In this document: one piece after another, positions 1-10,364 of the stretch
Position numbering within the stretch: the stretch's first letter is position 1
How the letters are laid out: each line of letters begins with the position of its first letter
Source: Rattus norvegicus
Lineage: Eukaryota > Chordata > Mammalia > Rodentia > Muridae
Length of the DNA stretch: 64,000 nucleotides
Direction of reading: 5' to 3'
NCBI RefSeq assembly: GCF_036323735.1
Contig: NC_086024.1
Location: 67,514,424-67,578,423 of the forward strand
Made by a program: the position numbers and the translations under genes
Notes under the pieces: generated by a model
Database searches by the model: none
What the model was told of the DNA's origin: nothing
Seen by the model: only the letters and a program-made list of their open reading frames with translations

Positions 1-1547
1 AGTAATTGTGGCTTCATAGAAGGAATTCAGGAGTGATCCATCTGTTTCAATTTTGTGGAATAGTTTGGATAATATTGGTATGAGGTCTTCTATGAAGGTT
101 TGATAGAATTCTGCACTAAACCCATCTGGACCTGGGCTCTTTTTGGTTGGGAGACCTTTAATGACTGCTTCTATTTCCTTAGGAGTTATGGGGTTGTTTA
201 ACTGGTTTATCTGTTCCTGATTTAACTTCAGTACCTGATATTTGTCTAGGAAATTGTCCATTTCCTGTAAATTTTCAAGTTTTGTTGAATATAGGCTTTT
301 ATAGTAAGATCTGATGATTTTTTGAATTTCCTCTGAATCTGTAGTTATGTCTCCCTTTTCATTTCTGATTTTGTTAATTTGGACACACTCTCTGGGTCCT
401 CTCGTTAGTCTGGCTAAGGGTTTATCTATCATGTTGATTTTCTCAAAGAACCAACTTTTGGTTCTGTTGATTCTTTCTATGGTCCTTTTTGTTTCTACTT
501 GGTTGATTTCAGCTCTGAGTTTGATTGTTTCCTGCTTCTACTCCTCCTGGGTGTATTTGCTTCTTTTTGCTCTAGAGCTTTTAGGTGTGCTGTCAAGCTG
601 CTGACATATGCTCTTTCCTGTTTCTTTCTGCAGGCACACAGCGCTATGAGTTTTCCTCTTAGCACAGCTTTCATTGTGTACCATAAGTTTGGGTATGTTG
701 TACCTTCATTTTCATTAAATTCTAAAAAGTTTTTAATTTCTTTCTTTATTTCTTCCTTGACTAGGTTATCATTGAGTAGAGCATTGTTCAATTTCCACGT
801 ATATGTGGGCATTCTTCCCTTATTGTTATTGAAGACCAGTTTTAGCCCGTGGTGGTCTGATAGCACGCATGGGATTATTTCTATCTTTCTGTACCTGTTG
901 AGGCCTGTTTTTTGACCAACTATATGGTCAATTTTGGAGAAAGTACCATGAGGAGCTGAGAAGAAGGTATATCCTTTTGCTTTAGGATAGAATGTTCTAT
1001 AAATATCTGTTAAGTCCATTTGGCTCATGACTTCTCTTAGTCTGTCTACGTCTCTGTGTAATTTCTGTTTCCATGATCTGTCCATTGATGAGAGTGGGGT
1101 GTTGAAATCTCCCACTATTATTGTGTGAGGTGCAATGTGTGTTTTGAGCTTTAGTAAGGTTTCTTTTATGTATGTAGGTGACCTTGTATTTGGGGCATAG
1201 ATATTTAGGATTGAGAGTTCATCTTGGTGGATTTTTCCTTTGATGAATATGAAGTGTCCTTCCTTATCTTTTTTGATGACTTTTAGTTGAAAATTGATTT
1301 TATTTGATATTAGAATGGCTACTCCAGCTTGCTTCTTCTGACCATTTGCTTGGAAAGTTGTTTTCCAGCCTTTCATTCTGAGGTAGTGTCTGTCTTTGTC
1401 TCTGAGGTATGTTTCCTGTAGGTAGCAGAATGCAGGGTCCTCGTTGCGTATCCAGTTTGTTAATCTATGTCTTTTTATTGGGGAGTTGAGGCCATTGATG
1501 TTGAGAGATATTAAGGAATAGTGATTATTGCTTCCTGTTATATTCAT
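1..1547 (-). pseudogene. L1 ORF2 (endonuclease and start of RT), broken, partial
   Basis: ORF2 encodes the L1 endonuclease and reverse transcriptase. An ATG at 1547-1545 opens a 350-codon frame with the apurinic-type endonuclease signatures: LNING near the N-terminus, QET, YAPN, GDFN and SDHHG. The frame is lost near position 530, where one base is missing compared with the matching stretch of the 10365 copy, and resumes in another frame towards position 1. The reverse transcriptase catalytic motif lies beyond the left edge. It shares the ATG position and spacing after ORF1 seen in the other copies. Confidence 0.93.
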
Positions 1548-1606
1548 ATTTGGATGTGAGGTTATGTTTGTGTGCTTTTCTTCTCTTTGTTTTGTTGCCG
1601 AGACGA

Positions 1607-2733
1607 TTAGTTTCTTGCTTCTTCTAGGGTATAGCTTGCCTCCTTATGTTGGGCTTTACCCTTTATTATCCTTTGTAGTGCTGGATTTGTAGAAAGATAT
1701 TGTGTAAATTTGGTTTTGTCATGGAATATCTTGGTTTCTCCATCTATGTTAATTGAGAGTTTTGCAGGATACAGTAACCTGGGCTGGCACTTGTGTTCTC
1801 TTAGGGTCTGTATGACATCTGTCCAGGATCTTCTGGCCTTCATAGTTTCTGGCGAAAAGTCTGGTGTGATTCTGATAGGTCTGCCTTTATATGTTACTTG
1901 ACCTTTTTCCCTTACTGCTTTTAATATTCTTTCTTTATTTTGTGCGTTTGGTGTTCTGACAATAATGTGACGGGAGGTGTTTCTTTTCTGGTCCAATCTA
2001 TTTGGAGTTCTGTAGGCTTCTTGTATGCCTATGGGTATCTCTTTTTTTAGGTTAGGGAAGTTTTCTTCTATGATTTTGTTGAAGATATTTACTGGTCTTT
2101 GAGCTGGGAGTCTTCACTCTCTTCTATACCTATTGTCCTTAGGTTTGATCTTCTCATTGAGTCCTGGATTTCCTGTATGTTTTGGACCAGTAGCTTTTTC
2201 TGCTTTACATTATCTTTGACAGTTGAGTCGATGATTTCTATGGAATCTTCTGCTCCTGAGATTCTCTCTTCCATCTCTTGTATTCTGTTGGTGAAGCTTC
2301 TATCTACAGCTCCTTGTCTCTTCTTTTGATTTTCTATATCCAGGGTTGTTTCCATGTGTTCTTTCTTGATTGCTTCTATTTCCATTTTTAATTCCTTCAA
2401 CTGTTTGATTGTGTTTTCCTGGAATTCTTTCAGGGATTTTTGTGTCTCCTCTCTATGGGCTTCTACTTGTTTCTTTATGTTTTCCTGGAATTCTTTCAGG
2501 CATTTTTGCGATTCCTCTCTGTAGGCTTCTACTTGTTCTCTAAGGGAGTTCTTCACGTCTTTCTTGAAGTCCTCCAGCATCATGATCAAATATGATTTTG
2601 AAACTAGATCTTGCTTTTCTGGTGTGTTTGGATATTCCATGTTTTTTTTTTTTTTGGTGGGAGAATTGGGCTCCGATGATGCCATGTAGTCTTGGTTTCT
2701 GTTGCTTGGGTTCCTGCGCTTGCCTCTCGCCAT
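1607..2733 (-). pseudogene. L1 ORF1 (ORF1p RNA-binding chaperone), frameshifted
   Basis: ORF1p is the trimeric RNA-binding protein of L1 particles. The ATG is at 2733-2731. The N-terminal 214 codons contain the basic start (MARGKRRN) and a long heptad-rich coiled coil. The frame breaks between 2089 and 1996 and resumes for 129 codons holding the C-terminal RNA-binding region that ends EEARN. The coiled coil contains two tandem units of about 22 residues with the core KEFQEN, a length-variable zone that differs in the other copies. A run of T on the plus strand near 2641-2656 adds extra lysine codons in this copy only. Confidence 0.92.
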
Positions 2734-3258
2734 CAGATTATCTCTAGTGTTGCTTTGTTCTGCTATTTCTGACAGTGGCTAGACTGTCCTATAAGCCTGT
2801 GCGTCAGGAGTGCTGTAGACCTGTTTTCCTGTTTTCTTTCAGCCAGTTATGGGGACAGAGTGTTCTGCTTTCGGGCGTGTAGTTTTTCCTCTCTACAGGT
2901 CTTCAGCTGTTCCTGTGGGCCTGTGTCTTGAGTTCACCAGGCAGGTTTCTTGCATGGGAAAAGTTGGTCCTACCTGAGGTTTCGAGGCTCAAGTGTGCTC
3001 GTGGGGTACTGCCTAAGTCCTCTCCGCGGCGGCAGCAACCGAGAAGATCTGCGCTGCTCTTTCCGGGAGCCTCCGTGTACCAGGGTTCCAGATGGCGTTT
3101 GGTGTTTTCCTCTGGCGTCTGGATGTGCGCAGAGTGCAGTCTCTTCTGGTTTCCCAGGCGTGTCTGCCTCTCTGTAGGTTTAGCTCTCCCTCCCACGGGA
3201 TTTGGGTGCAGAGAACTGTTTATCCAGTCTGTTTCCTTCAGGTTCCGGCGGTGTCTCC
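2734..3258 (-). promoter_or_regulatory. L1 5' UTR, one partial promoter monomer
   Basis: This is GC-rich sequence upstream of ORF1 and homologous to the tandem about 600-bp units at 6860-7782 and 8156-9233. Only a partial unit is present before the junction with plus-strand L1 sequence. In L1 this region carries the internal Pol II promoter. A plus-strand frame across it is open but starts at TTG, not ATG. Confidence 0.85.
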
Positions 3259-3261
3259 ACT

Positions 3262-4120
3262 ACTCAGCTATTAAAAACAATGATTTCATGAAATTCATAG
3301 GCAAATGAATGGACCTTGAAAATATCATCCCGAGTGAGGTAACAACCCAATCACAAAAATAGACACATGGTATGCACTCACTGGTAAGTGGATATTAGCC
3401 CAGAAGCTTGGATTGCCCATGATACAATCCACAGAACACATGAAATTCAAGACAACAACACAATAAAAGTGTAGATGCTTCAGTCCTTCTTAGAAGAGGG
3501 AACAAAAATATTCATAGGAGGAGATATGGAGACAAAGTTTGGAGCAGAGACTGAAGGAATGGTCATCCAGAGACTGCCCCACCTAGGGATCCAGTCCATA
3601 TACATGCAGCCACCAAATCCAGACAATATTTATGATTCCAAGAAGTGTAGGCTGACAGGAGGCTGATATAGCTGTTTCCTGAGAGGCTCAGCCAGAGCAT
3701 GACAAATACTGAGGCAGATGCTCACAGCCAACCATTGAACTGAGAATAGGATACATTTTGGATAAGTTAGAAAAAGTTCTGAAGGGCCTGAAAGGGTTTA
3801 CAACCCCATAAGAACAACAATACCAACCAACAGAGCTCCCAGGGACTAAACCACTACCTAAACAGTGCACATAGACAGACTCATGTCTCCAGCTGAGGAT
3901 GGCCTTGTTGGGCACCAATGGGAGGAAAATCCCTTGTTTCATGCTGCAGTGTAGGGAAATGTCAGGACAGGGAGGTTGGAAGGGGTGGGTGGATGGGTAG
4001 AGTAACACCCTCATAGAAGAAGAGGGAGGGGGAATGGAGGAGGGCGTTTATTGATGGGAAGCTGGGGAAGGGTATTTAAAATGGAAATAAAAAATATCCA
4101 ATTAAAAATTTAAAAATATA
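3262..4120 (+). mobile_element. Older L1 3' end (ORF2 C-terminus and 3' UTR)
   Basis: The sequence starts inside the ORF2 C-terminal segment (an AIKNNDF-type stretch), passes the ORF2 stop, and continues through a 3' UTR to an A/T-rich tail near 4080-4120. It is more diverged from the young copies than they are from each other. The start coincides with the end of the minus-strand L1 5' UTR. Confidence 0.85.
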
Positions 4121-4121
4121 A

Positions 4122-4520
4122 AAGAAATGTGTAGGAAATGGATAGAACTAGAAAAGGTCATCCTGTGTGAGATAGCCCAGATCCAGAGAGACAAATGTGT
4201 GTACTTACTTACATTGTGAGTAATAGTTGTAAAACAAAGGATAGTCATACTACAATCCACAGAATGTAAAAACCTAAATAACAAGGAGGGCTCAATGGGG
4301 ACTTCTTGAATCTCACTGGAAAAAAAAGATATAGAATAGACATCATGAGTTGTGGGTGGATGAGGGGAGGGGCCTGAAAATGGGAGGGATGAAGATGGGA
4401 ACAGGAAGAATCAGATAGGGGAAGGAATGAAGGAGTGCTAGGAAAAACAGCTGGAATTGGTGGGGAAGGGGAGCATCTTTGAGACAAGTTAGAAACCAAG
4501 GGCAATGAAAACTCCCAGGA
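4122..4520 (+). mobile_element. Second, older L1 3' end fragment
   Basis: Immediately after the A-rich tail of the preceding fragment the ORF2 C-terminal to 3' UTR series begins again (an 'aaatggatagaactagaaa'-like start, then a GGGGAGGGG-rich 3' UTR). It is an older subfamily, truncated at the 5' side. The end is indistinct; 4520-4780 is AT-rich with no clear assignment. Confidence 0.65.
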
Positions 4521-4779
4521 AAATATGAGAGTAAAGGGTTACTAGCTAAGCTAAGACTCTTAACAAAGGGGGATATGGAGCCTGAACTAGTTTGTTTTAA
4601 TCAGTGTTGTTAGGAAGATATAAAGAGAAACTACAGCCTAGTAGACAATAGTTGTAAAACATTCTGTGAAAATTTGATTTCACAATATAGTAAAACATTT
4701 TAAAATTCAATACTAAAGGGAGAAAACTTGGTTTTTGTCATTCTGGTAAATTATTTAAGTCAGTTCACATAGATGTTAT

Positions 4780-4960
4780 AAAATAGGGCCATGACAAAGT
4801 GGCTCAGCACCATTAGGTCATTAGGGAAATGTAAATGAAATGGCATAATATACCTACCCACTATGGTAGCAACTATGAAACAAGTGTCAAAATCTTAAAA
4901 TACAAAATACTTTTCAAGTATTAGAAGACTTTCCCAAGGAATGGGAAGTTTATAGAACAC
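4780..4960 (+). mobile_element. Old L1 ORF2 fragment
   Basis: The sequence resembles the 'ttagtcattagggaaatgcaaat' portion of L1 ORF2 (upstream of the C-terminal cysteine motif) followed by the adjoining stretch, heavily diverged. The region 4960-5415 that follows holds nothing I recognise. Confidence 0.5.
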
Positions 4961-5415
4961 CTAGAACCCTGAGGCACTCCTTGTAGCAATGCACCATGAT
5001 ATTGCCCTTTTGTATTCCCAACAATATAGGCTCTTGCCATTCTTGTTGGTTGCCTACAAGACCAAGAACCATATCATTGAAGACATATGCCTTAATTACC
5101 AGATGTGGAAAAATCAAGTTCAGAGTAAACCAGTGCTTCCATCCTGCTAGGAAGCTTTCATAATACTAGAAGGTGATATGAAGGATTGTAGGGGAGGAGA
5201 GGCATTCCAAATTTGCCTGGCTGTGAACTCTATGAATTATTATGCCAACTTCTTGGCAAGGTGTGTCCACCGATGAGATAGTGGCTTTACTGTCATGAAA
5301 GTCACCAACTTCTTTGATTGGAATTGAGGCTTGCCCTGCAGATGGGAATCCATGCTTGGACCATAAGATCACAGAACCTAGGAGGAAATTGAATACTGTT
5401 TTATTGATATATTGA

Positions 5416-5732
5416 GTGGTGGTTTGAGTATGCCTAACTCAGGGAGTGGCACTATTTGGTGGTGTGACCCTGTTGGAATATGTGTGTCACTCTGGGCATG
5501 GGCTTTAAGACCCTCATCCTAGCTGCCAGGAAGCCAATCTTTTCCAGCCTTCAGATGAAGATGTAGAACTTTCAGCTCCTCCTGCATCATGCCTTTCTGG
5601 GTATTTCTATGTTCCCATCTTAATGATAATGGACTGAACCTCTGAACCTGTAAACCAGCCTCAATTAAATGTTGTCCTTATAAGAGTTGCCTTGGTTATG
5701 GTATCTGTTCACAGCAGTAAAACCCTAAGACA
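5416..5732 (+). repeat. Rodent dispersed repeat, copy A (four-copy family in this window)
   Basis: It begins GTGGTTTGAGTATG and ends with AACCCTAAGA. The same about 350-bp sequence occurs at 22118-22468 (-), 43463-43811 (-) and 57913-58268 (+). From memory it resembles the rodent URR1-type elements, but the name was not verified. It has no coding capacity. Confidence 0.7.
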
Positions 5733-5739
5733 TATTGTC

Positions 5740-6477
5740 AAAATGCCTTCTACTATTTTTGTTTATTCCCACAGACAAATGCTACTTCTCTTTATCAGAG
5801 AACCCTCTCTTTTCAGTGAATAGAGGCTAATTCAGAGACTCAGGGCTGGTCATGTTTCTGAGAATACATCATGATGGTTGAGTCTTCAGACCTACACAGT
5901 TATAGTACTCCATATGAGGTTTAAGGAACATCACAGAAGAGAGCATAAAGAATGTAAGAGCTATAATACAGCAAGAAGGGCTGCAAAATACATCTTCGGG
6001 GCATGACATAGTCATTGTAATTATGATCTTACAGCAGCTGTGATTGCCTACATTGGTCTTGCACAAACTTAGATTGTGTCTGTTCTCAGTCAACTATGGG
6101 CACAGGAAGGGCTCAACCTGCTAACTATTGGCCACTGATAAATTTTGGGGAATTTGGTGTGCAGTCATTGTCTTCAGTGGATAACCTATTCATTGCCAAA
6201 CACGTGGTCACATAGTTAAATTCAGCGGGTCCCAAAACAATGAAAAGACCTCATGGAGGAGCAGGGATTTATAAAGAGGAAAGAAAGGGATGAGATGGAT
6301 GGAAGGAAAATAAGAGAAGATAAGGTGAGACTAATTAGAATGCATTGTGTTTATATGAGAAACTGATAATGTTTAATCAATTTAAATAAGAGCAAAATTT
6401 AAGCACTTCCTTAATTTTTTTTTAAATATCGCTTAGAATATAGCCCAGCAATCACATGCCTAGATAGTTATTTAAGT
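5740..6477. other. Stretch without a recognised gene
   Basis: AT-rich sequence with no conserved frame. The part from about 5880 to 6400 looks like a decayed dispersed repeat, but I cannot name it or fix its ends. Confidence 0.4.
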
Positions 6478-6859
6478 TTTCTCTCAGGGCTGACAATTTG
6501 GTAATGGATAATCAACTGGTGTGTTCTTTTCCAAGGAAGACTATTTCTTCTGCTCTCAGCATTCATTAATTGCCTGCAATTCTTTGTCTAGGATTGATGC
6601 CTCATAGCTTTCCCCTGTACACTTTTATATATCTCATGGTTAGACAGTCATGTTAGTGAGACTTTATGAGTATACCTTCTGACTTTCCTAGGAGATCCAA
6701 TCTGATCCTCTGGCTCTTATACTTTTTCTCTTCCCTTTTTTTTTTTTTTTTTTTGATCCCTGAACCTTAAGTACAGGAATTGTGCTATACTGTATTGGAA
6801 CTGGGATCCACAACTCTGCATTTTGATTTGTTGTGATATCTTTAATAGTCTCTGGGACT
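6478..6859 (-). mobile_element. Old L1 3' UTR fragment, host of the full-length L1 insertion
   Basis: This matches the 3' UTR of an old rodent L1 in minus orientation, the same stretch seen at about 50920-51290 (shared 'attgcctgcaattctttgtct' type core). The 8-kb L1 inserted into it at 6859/6860, and the old sequence appears to continue for a short distance after 14923. A (T)18 run lies near 6738-6755. Confidence 0.65.
6844..6859 (+). repeat. 5' target-site duplication of the full-length L1
   Basis: AATAGTCTCTGGGACT is found here and again, identically, at 14907-14922 just after the A-rich tail. A perfect 16-bp duplication is the signature of target-primed reverse transcription and fixes the ends of the element. 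Confidence 0.95.
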
Positions 6860-7782
6860 GACAGGTCTTCCTGGTTGCTGCCGCTGCAGAGAGCCCCTGG
6901 GCAGCACCCCACGAGCGAACCTGAGCCTTGGGACCACAGGTAAGACCAAATTTTCTGCTGCAAGAAAGCTGCCTGGTGAGCTTGGGACACACGGAAGCAG
7001 AATTTCTCTAGGACCGGGCACGTTCTGTGTTTACCGGAAGTCCCACACCCGCGGATCCCGGCCCGCAGCAGCTCTCTGCTCCCAGACCCAGTGAGAGAGA
7101 GACCCAACCGCCTGGTCAGGTGGGCACTCCTGAGGCTGCAGAGCGGAAGAGACCACCAACACTGCTCACCCCTGCCCACATCCCTGGCCCAAGAGGAAAC
7201 TGTATAAGGCCTCTGGGCTCCCGTGGGGGAGGGCCCAAGAGCGGCAGGACCCCTGCCTGAGACACCGCCAAAACCTGAAAGAAACAGACCTGATAAACAG
7301 TTCTCTGCACCCAAATCCCGTGGGAGGGAGAGCTAAACCTTCAGAGAGGCAGACAAGCCTGGGAAACCAGAAGAGACTGCTCCCTGCACACACATCTCGG
7401 ACGCCAGAGGAAAAAGCCAAAGACCATCTGGAACCCTGGTGCACTGAAGCTCCCGGAAGGGGCGGCACAGGTCTTCCTGGTTGCTGCCGCTGCAGAGAGC
7501 CCGTGGGCAGCACCCCACGAGCGAACTTGAGCCTCAGGACCACAGGTAAGACCAAATTTTCTGCTGCAAGAAAGCTGCCTGGTGAACTCAAGACACAGGC
7601 CCACAGGAACAGCTGAAGACCTGTAGAGAGGAAAAACTACATGCCCGAAAGCAGAACACTCTGTCCCCATAACTGACTGAAAGAGAGGAAAACAGGTCTA
7701 CAGCACTCCTGACACACAGGCTTATAGGACAGTCTAGCCACTGTCAGAAATAGCAGAACAAAGTAACACTAGAGATAATCTG
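6860..7782 (+). promoter_or_regulatory. L1 5' UTR A with tandem 606-bp monomer
   Basis: The segment starting AGGTCTTCCTGG at 6863 recurs at 7469, giving a 606-bp unit. The second unit is partial (about 100 bp) and then passes into the non-repeated leader (about 7566-7782) that precedes the ORF1 ATG. Tandem units at the 5' end are the typical promoter arrangement of rodent L1. Compared with UTR B, there is a short indel around 7230-7245. Confidence 0.85.
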
Positions 7783-8155
7783 ATGGCGAGAGGCAAGCGC
7801 AGGAACACAAGCAACAGAAACCAAGACTACATGGCATCATCGGAGCCCAATTCTCCCACCAAAGCAAACACGGAATATCCAAACACACCAGAAAAGCAAG
7901 ATCTAGTTTCAAAATCATATTTGATCATGATGCTGGAGGACTTCAAGAAAGACATGAAGAACTCCCTTAGAGAACAAGTAGAAGCCTACAGAGAGGAATC
8001 GCAAAAATGCCTGAAAGAATCGCAAAAATCCCTGAAAGAATTCCAGGAAAACACAATCAAACAGTTGAAGGAATTAAAAATGGGAATAGAAGCAATCAAG
8101 AAAGAACACATGGAAACAACCCTGGATATAGAAAACCAAAAGAAGAGACAAGGAG
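7783..8155 (+). pseudogene. L1 ORF1 N-terminal fragment, embedded between two promoters
   Basis: An ATG at 7783 opens the ORF1 N-terminus (MARGKRRN...), about 124 codons reaching into the coiled coil and stopping at QKKRQG. At 8154-8155 the sequence switches to 5' UTR. The frame stays open across the junction to 8385, giving a 200-codon chimeric frame with a C-terminal half of UTR origin. Its coiled-coil zone has the units REESQKCL and SQKSLKEFQEN, unlike the second ORF1 at 9234. The RNA-binding domains are absent, so this piece could at most make a coiled-coil peptide. Confidence 0.93.
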
Positions 8156-9233
8156 TTCTCTGCACCCAAATCCCGTGGGAGGGAGAGCTAAACCTTCAGA
8201 GAGGCGGACAAGCCTGGGAAACCAGAAGAGACTGCTCCCTGCACACACATCTCGGACGCCAGAGGAAAAAGCCAAAGACCATCTGGAACCCTGGTGCACT
8301 GAAGCTCCCGGAAGGGGCGGCACAGGTCTTCCTGGTTGCTGCCGCTGCAGAGAGCCCCTGGGCAGCACCCCACGAGCGAACCTGAGCCTCGGGACCACAG
8401 GTAAGACCAAATTTTCTGCTGCAAGAAAGCTGCCTGGTGAGCTTGGGACACACGGAAGCAGAATTTCTCTAGGACCGGGCACGTTCTGTGTTTACCGGAA
8501 GTCCCACACCCGCGGATCCCGGCCCGCAGCAGCTCTCTGCTCCCAGACCCGGTGAGAGAGAGACCCAACCGCCTGGTCAGGTGGGCACTCCTGAGGCTGC
8601 AGAGCGGAAGAGACCACCAACACTGCTCACCCCTGCCCACATCCCTGGCCCAAGAGGAAACTGTATAAGGCCTCTGGGCTCCCGTGGGGGAGTGGCAGGA
8701 CCCCTGCCAGAGACACCACCGGACCCTGAAGGAAACAGACCGGATAAACAGTTCTCTGCACCCAAATCCCGTGGGAGGGAGAGCTAAACCTTCAGAGAGG
8801 CAGACAAGCCAAGGAAACCAGAAGAGACTGCTCCCTGCACACACATTTCGGACGCCAGAGGAAAAAGCCAAAGACCATCTGGAACCCTGGTGCACTGAAG
8901 CTCCCGGAAGGGGCGGCACAGGTCTTCCTGGTTGCTGCCACTGCAGAGAGCCCCTGGGCAGCACCCCACGAGCAAACCTGAGCCTCGGGACCACAGGTAA
9001 GACCAAATTTTCTGCTGCAAGAAAGCTGCCTGGTGAACTCAAGACACAGGCCCACAGGAACAGCTGAAGACCTGTAGAGAGGAAAAACTACACGCCCGAA
9101 AGCAGAACACTCTGTCCCCATAACTGACTGAAAGAGAGGAAAACAGGTCTACAGCACTCCTGACACACAGGCTTATAGGACAGTCTAGCCACTGTCAGAA
9201 ATAGCAGAACAAAGTAACACTAGAGATAATCTG
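8156..9233 (+). promoter_or_regulatory. L1 5' UTR B with tandem 596-bp monomer
   Basis: The UTR re-enters inside a monomer at TTCTCTGCACCC, continues to AGGTCTTCCTGG at 8324, and that mark recurs at 8920, a 596-bp unit. The leader preceding the ORF1 ATG is almost the same as in UTR A. The difference of about 10 bp in unit length from UTR A is due to an indel near 8690. Confidence 0.85.
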
Positions 9234-10305
9234 ATGGCGAGAGGCAAGCACAGGAACCCAAGCAACAGAAACCAAGACTACATGCCATCATCGGAGCCCA
9301 ATTCTCCCATCAAAACAAACATGGAATATCCAAACACACCAGAAAAGCAAGATCTAGTTTCAAAATCATATTTGATCATGATGCTGGAGGACTTCAAGAA
9401 AGACATGAACACACTTAGGGAAGCACAGGAAAACATTAATAAACAAGTAAAAGCCTACAGAGAGGAATCGCAAAAATCCCTGAAAGAATTCCAGGAAAAC
9501 ACAATCAAACAGTTGAAGGAATTAAAAATGGAAATAGAAGCAATCAAGAAAGAACACATGGAAACAACCCTGGATATAGAAAACCAAAAGAAGAGACAAG
9601 GAGCTGTAGATACAAGCTTCACCAACAGAATACAAGAGATGGAAGAGAGAATCTCAGGAGCAGAAGATTCCATAGAAATCATTGACTCAACTGTCAAAGA
9701 TAATGTAAAGCGGAAAAAGCTACTGGTCCAAAACATACAGGAAATCCAGGACTCAATGAGAAGATCAAACCTAAGGATAATAGGTATAGAAGAGAGTGAA
9801 GACTCCCAGCTCAAAGGACCAGTAAATATCTTCAACAAAATCATAGAAGAAAACTTCCCTAACCTAAAAAAAGAGATACCCATAGACATACAAGAAGCCT
9901 ACAGAACTCCAAATAGATTGGACCAGAAAAGAAACACCTCCCGTCACATAATTGTCAAAACACCAAACGCACAAAATAAAGAAAGAATATTAAAAGCAGT
10001 AAGGGAAAAAGGTCAAGTAACATATAAAGGGAGACCTATCAGAATCACACCAGACTTCTCGCCAGAAACTATGAAGGCCAGAAGATCCTGGACTGATGTC
10101 ATACAGACCCTAAGAGAACACAAATGCCAGCCCAGGTTACTGTATCCAGCAAAACTCAGTTAACATTGATGGAGAAACCAAGATATTCCATGACAAAACC
10201 AAATTTACACAATATCTTTCTACAAATCCAGCACTACAAAGGATAATAAATGGTAAAGCCCAACATAAGGAGGCAAGCTATACCCTAGAAGAAGCAAGAA
10301 ACTAA
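9234..10305 (+). pseudogene. L1 ORF1 (ORF1p), near-intact, 2-bp deletion near the C-terminus
   Basis: The ATG at 9234 starts a 309-codon frame: a basic N-terminus, a coiled coil (about residues 40-150, with a short length-variable zone reading REAQENINKQVKAY), then the RNA-recognition-type domain and the C-terminal domain. Compared with the copy at 1607-2733, two bases are missing in the AAACTC stretch near 10157, which creates a TAA at 10161-10163 and removes about 45 residues. The old stop is at 10303-10305, 59 bp before ORF2. The product would lack the end of the C-terminal domain needed for nucleic-acid binding in L1 ORF1 proteins. Confidence 0.93.
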
Positions 10306-10364
10306 TCGTCTTGGCAACAAAACAAAGAGAATGAAAGCACACAAACATAACCTCACATCCAAAT

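Larger units (their letters stand above)
1..3258 (-). mobile_element. Young-type rat LINE-1, minus strand, cut by the window edge
   Basis: Reading on the minus strand gives, in order, a 5' UTR (3258-2734), ORF1 (2733-1607) and the 5' half of ORF2 (1547 to beyond position 1). The sequence is closely similar to the L1 copies at 6860-14906 and 24244-30532. The 3' half lies outside the window, so the 3' target duplication cannot be examined. At about 3258-3262 the L1 5' UTR abuts plus-strand L1 3' sequence, so two L1s meet in opposite orientation. Both ORFs carry frameshifts and the copy is not coding-competent as it stands. Confidence 0.95.

Noticed and set aside
6863..9016. CRISPR-like or satellite array from the repeated units
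   Set aside because: Units of about 600 bp in a mammalian L1 5' UTR; no short repeat-spacer pattern.
8188..9042. 284-codon minus-strand open frame across the L1 5' UTR, with relatives at 7166-7591 (-) and 2928-3308 (+)
   Set aside because: An antisense ORF like primate L1 ORF0 was considered. The recurrent first codon is TTG, not ATG, the region is GC-rich (few stops by chance), and the frame is broken in the 30025-30532 copy. Similarity between copies follows from L1 homology.
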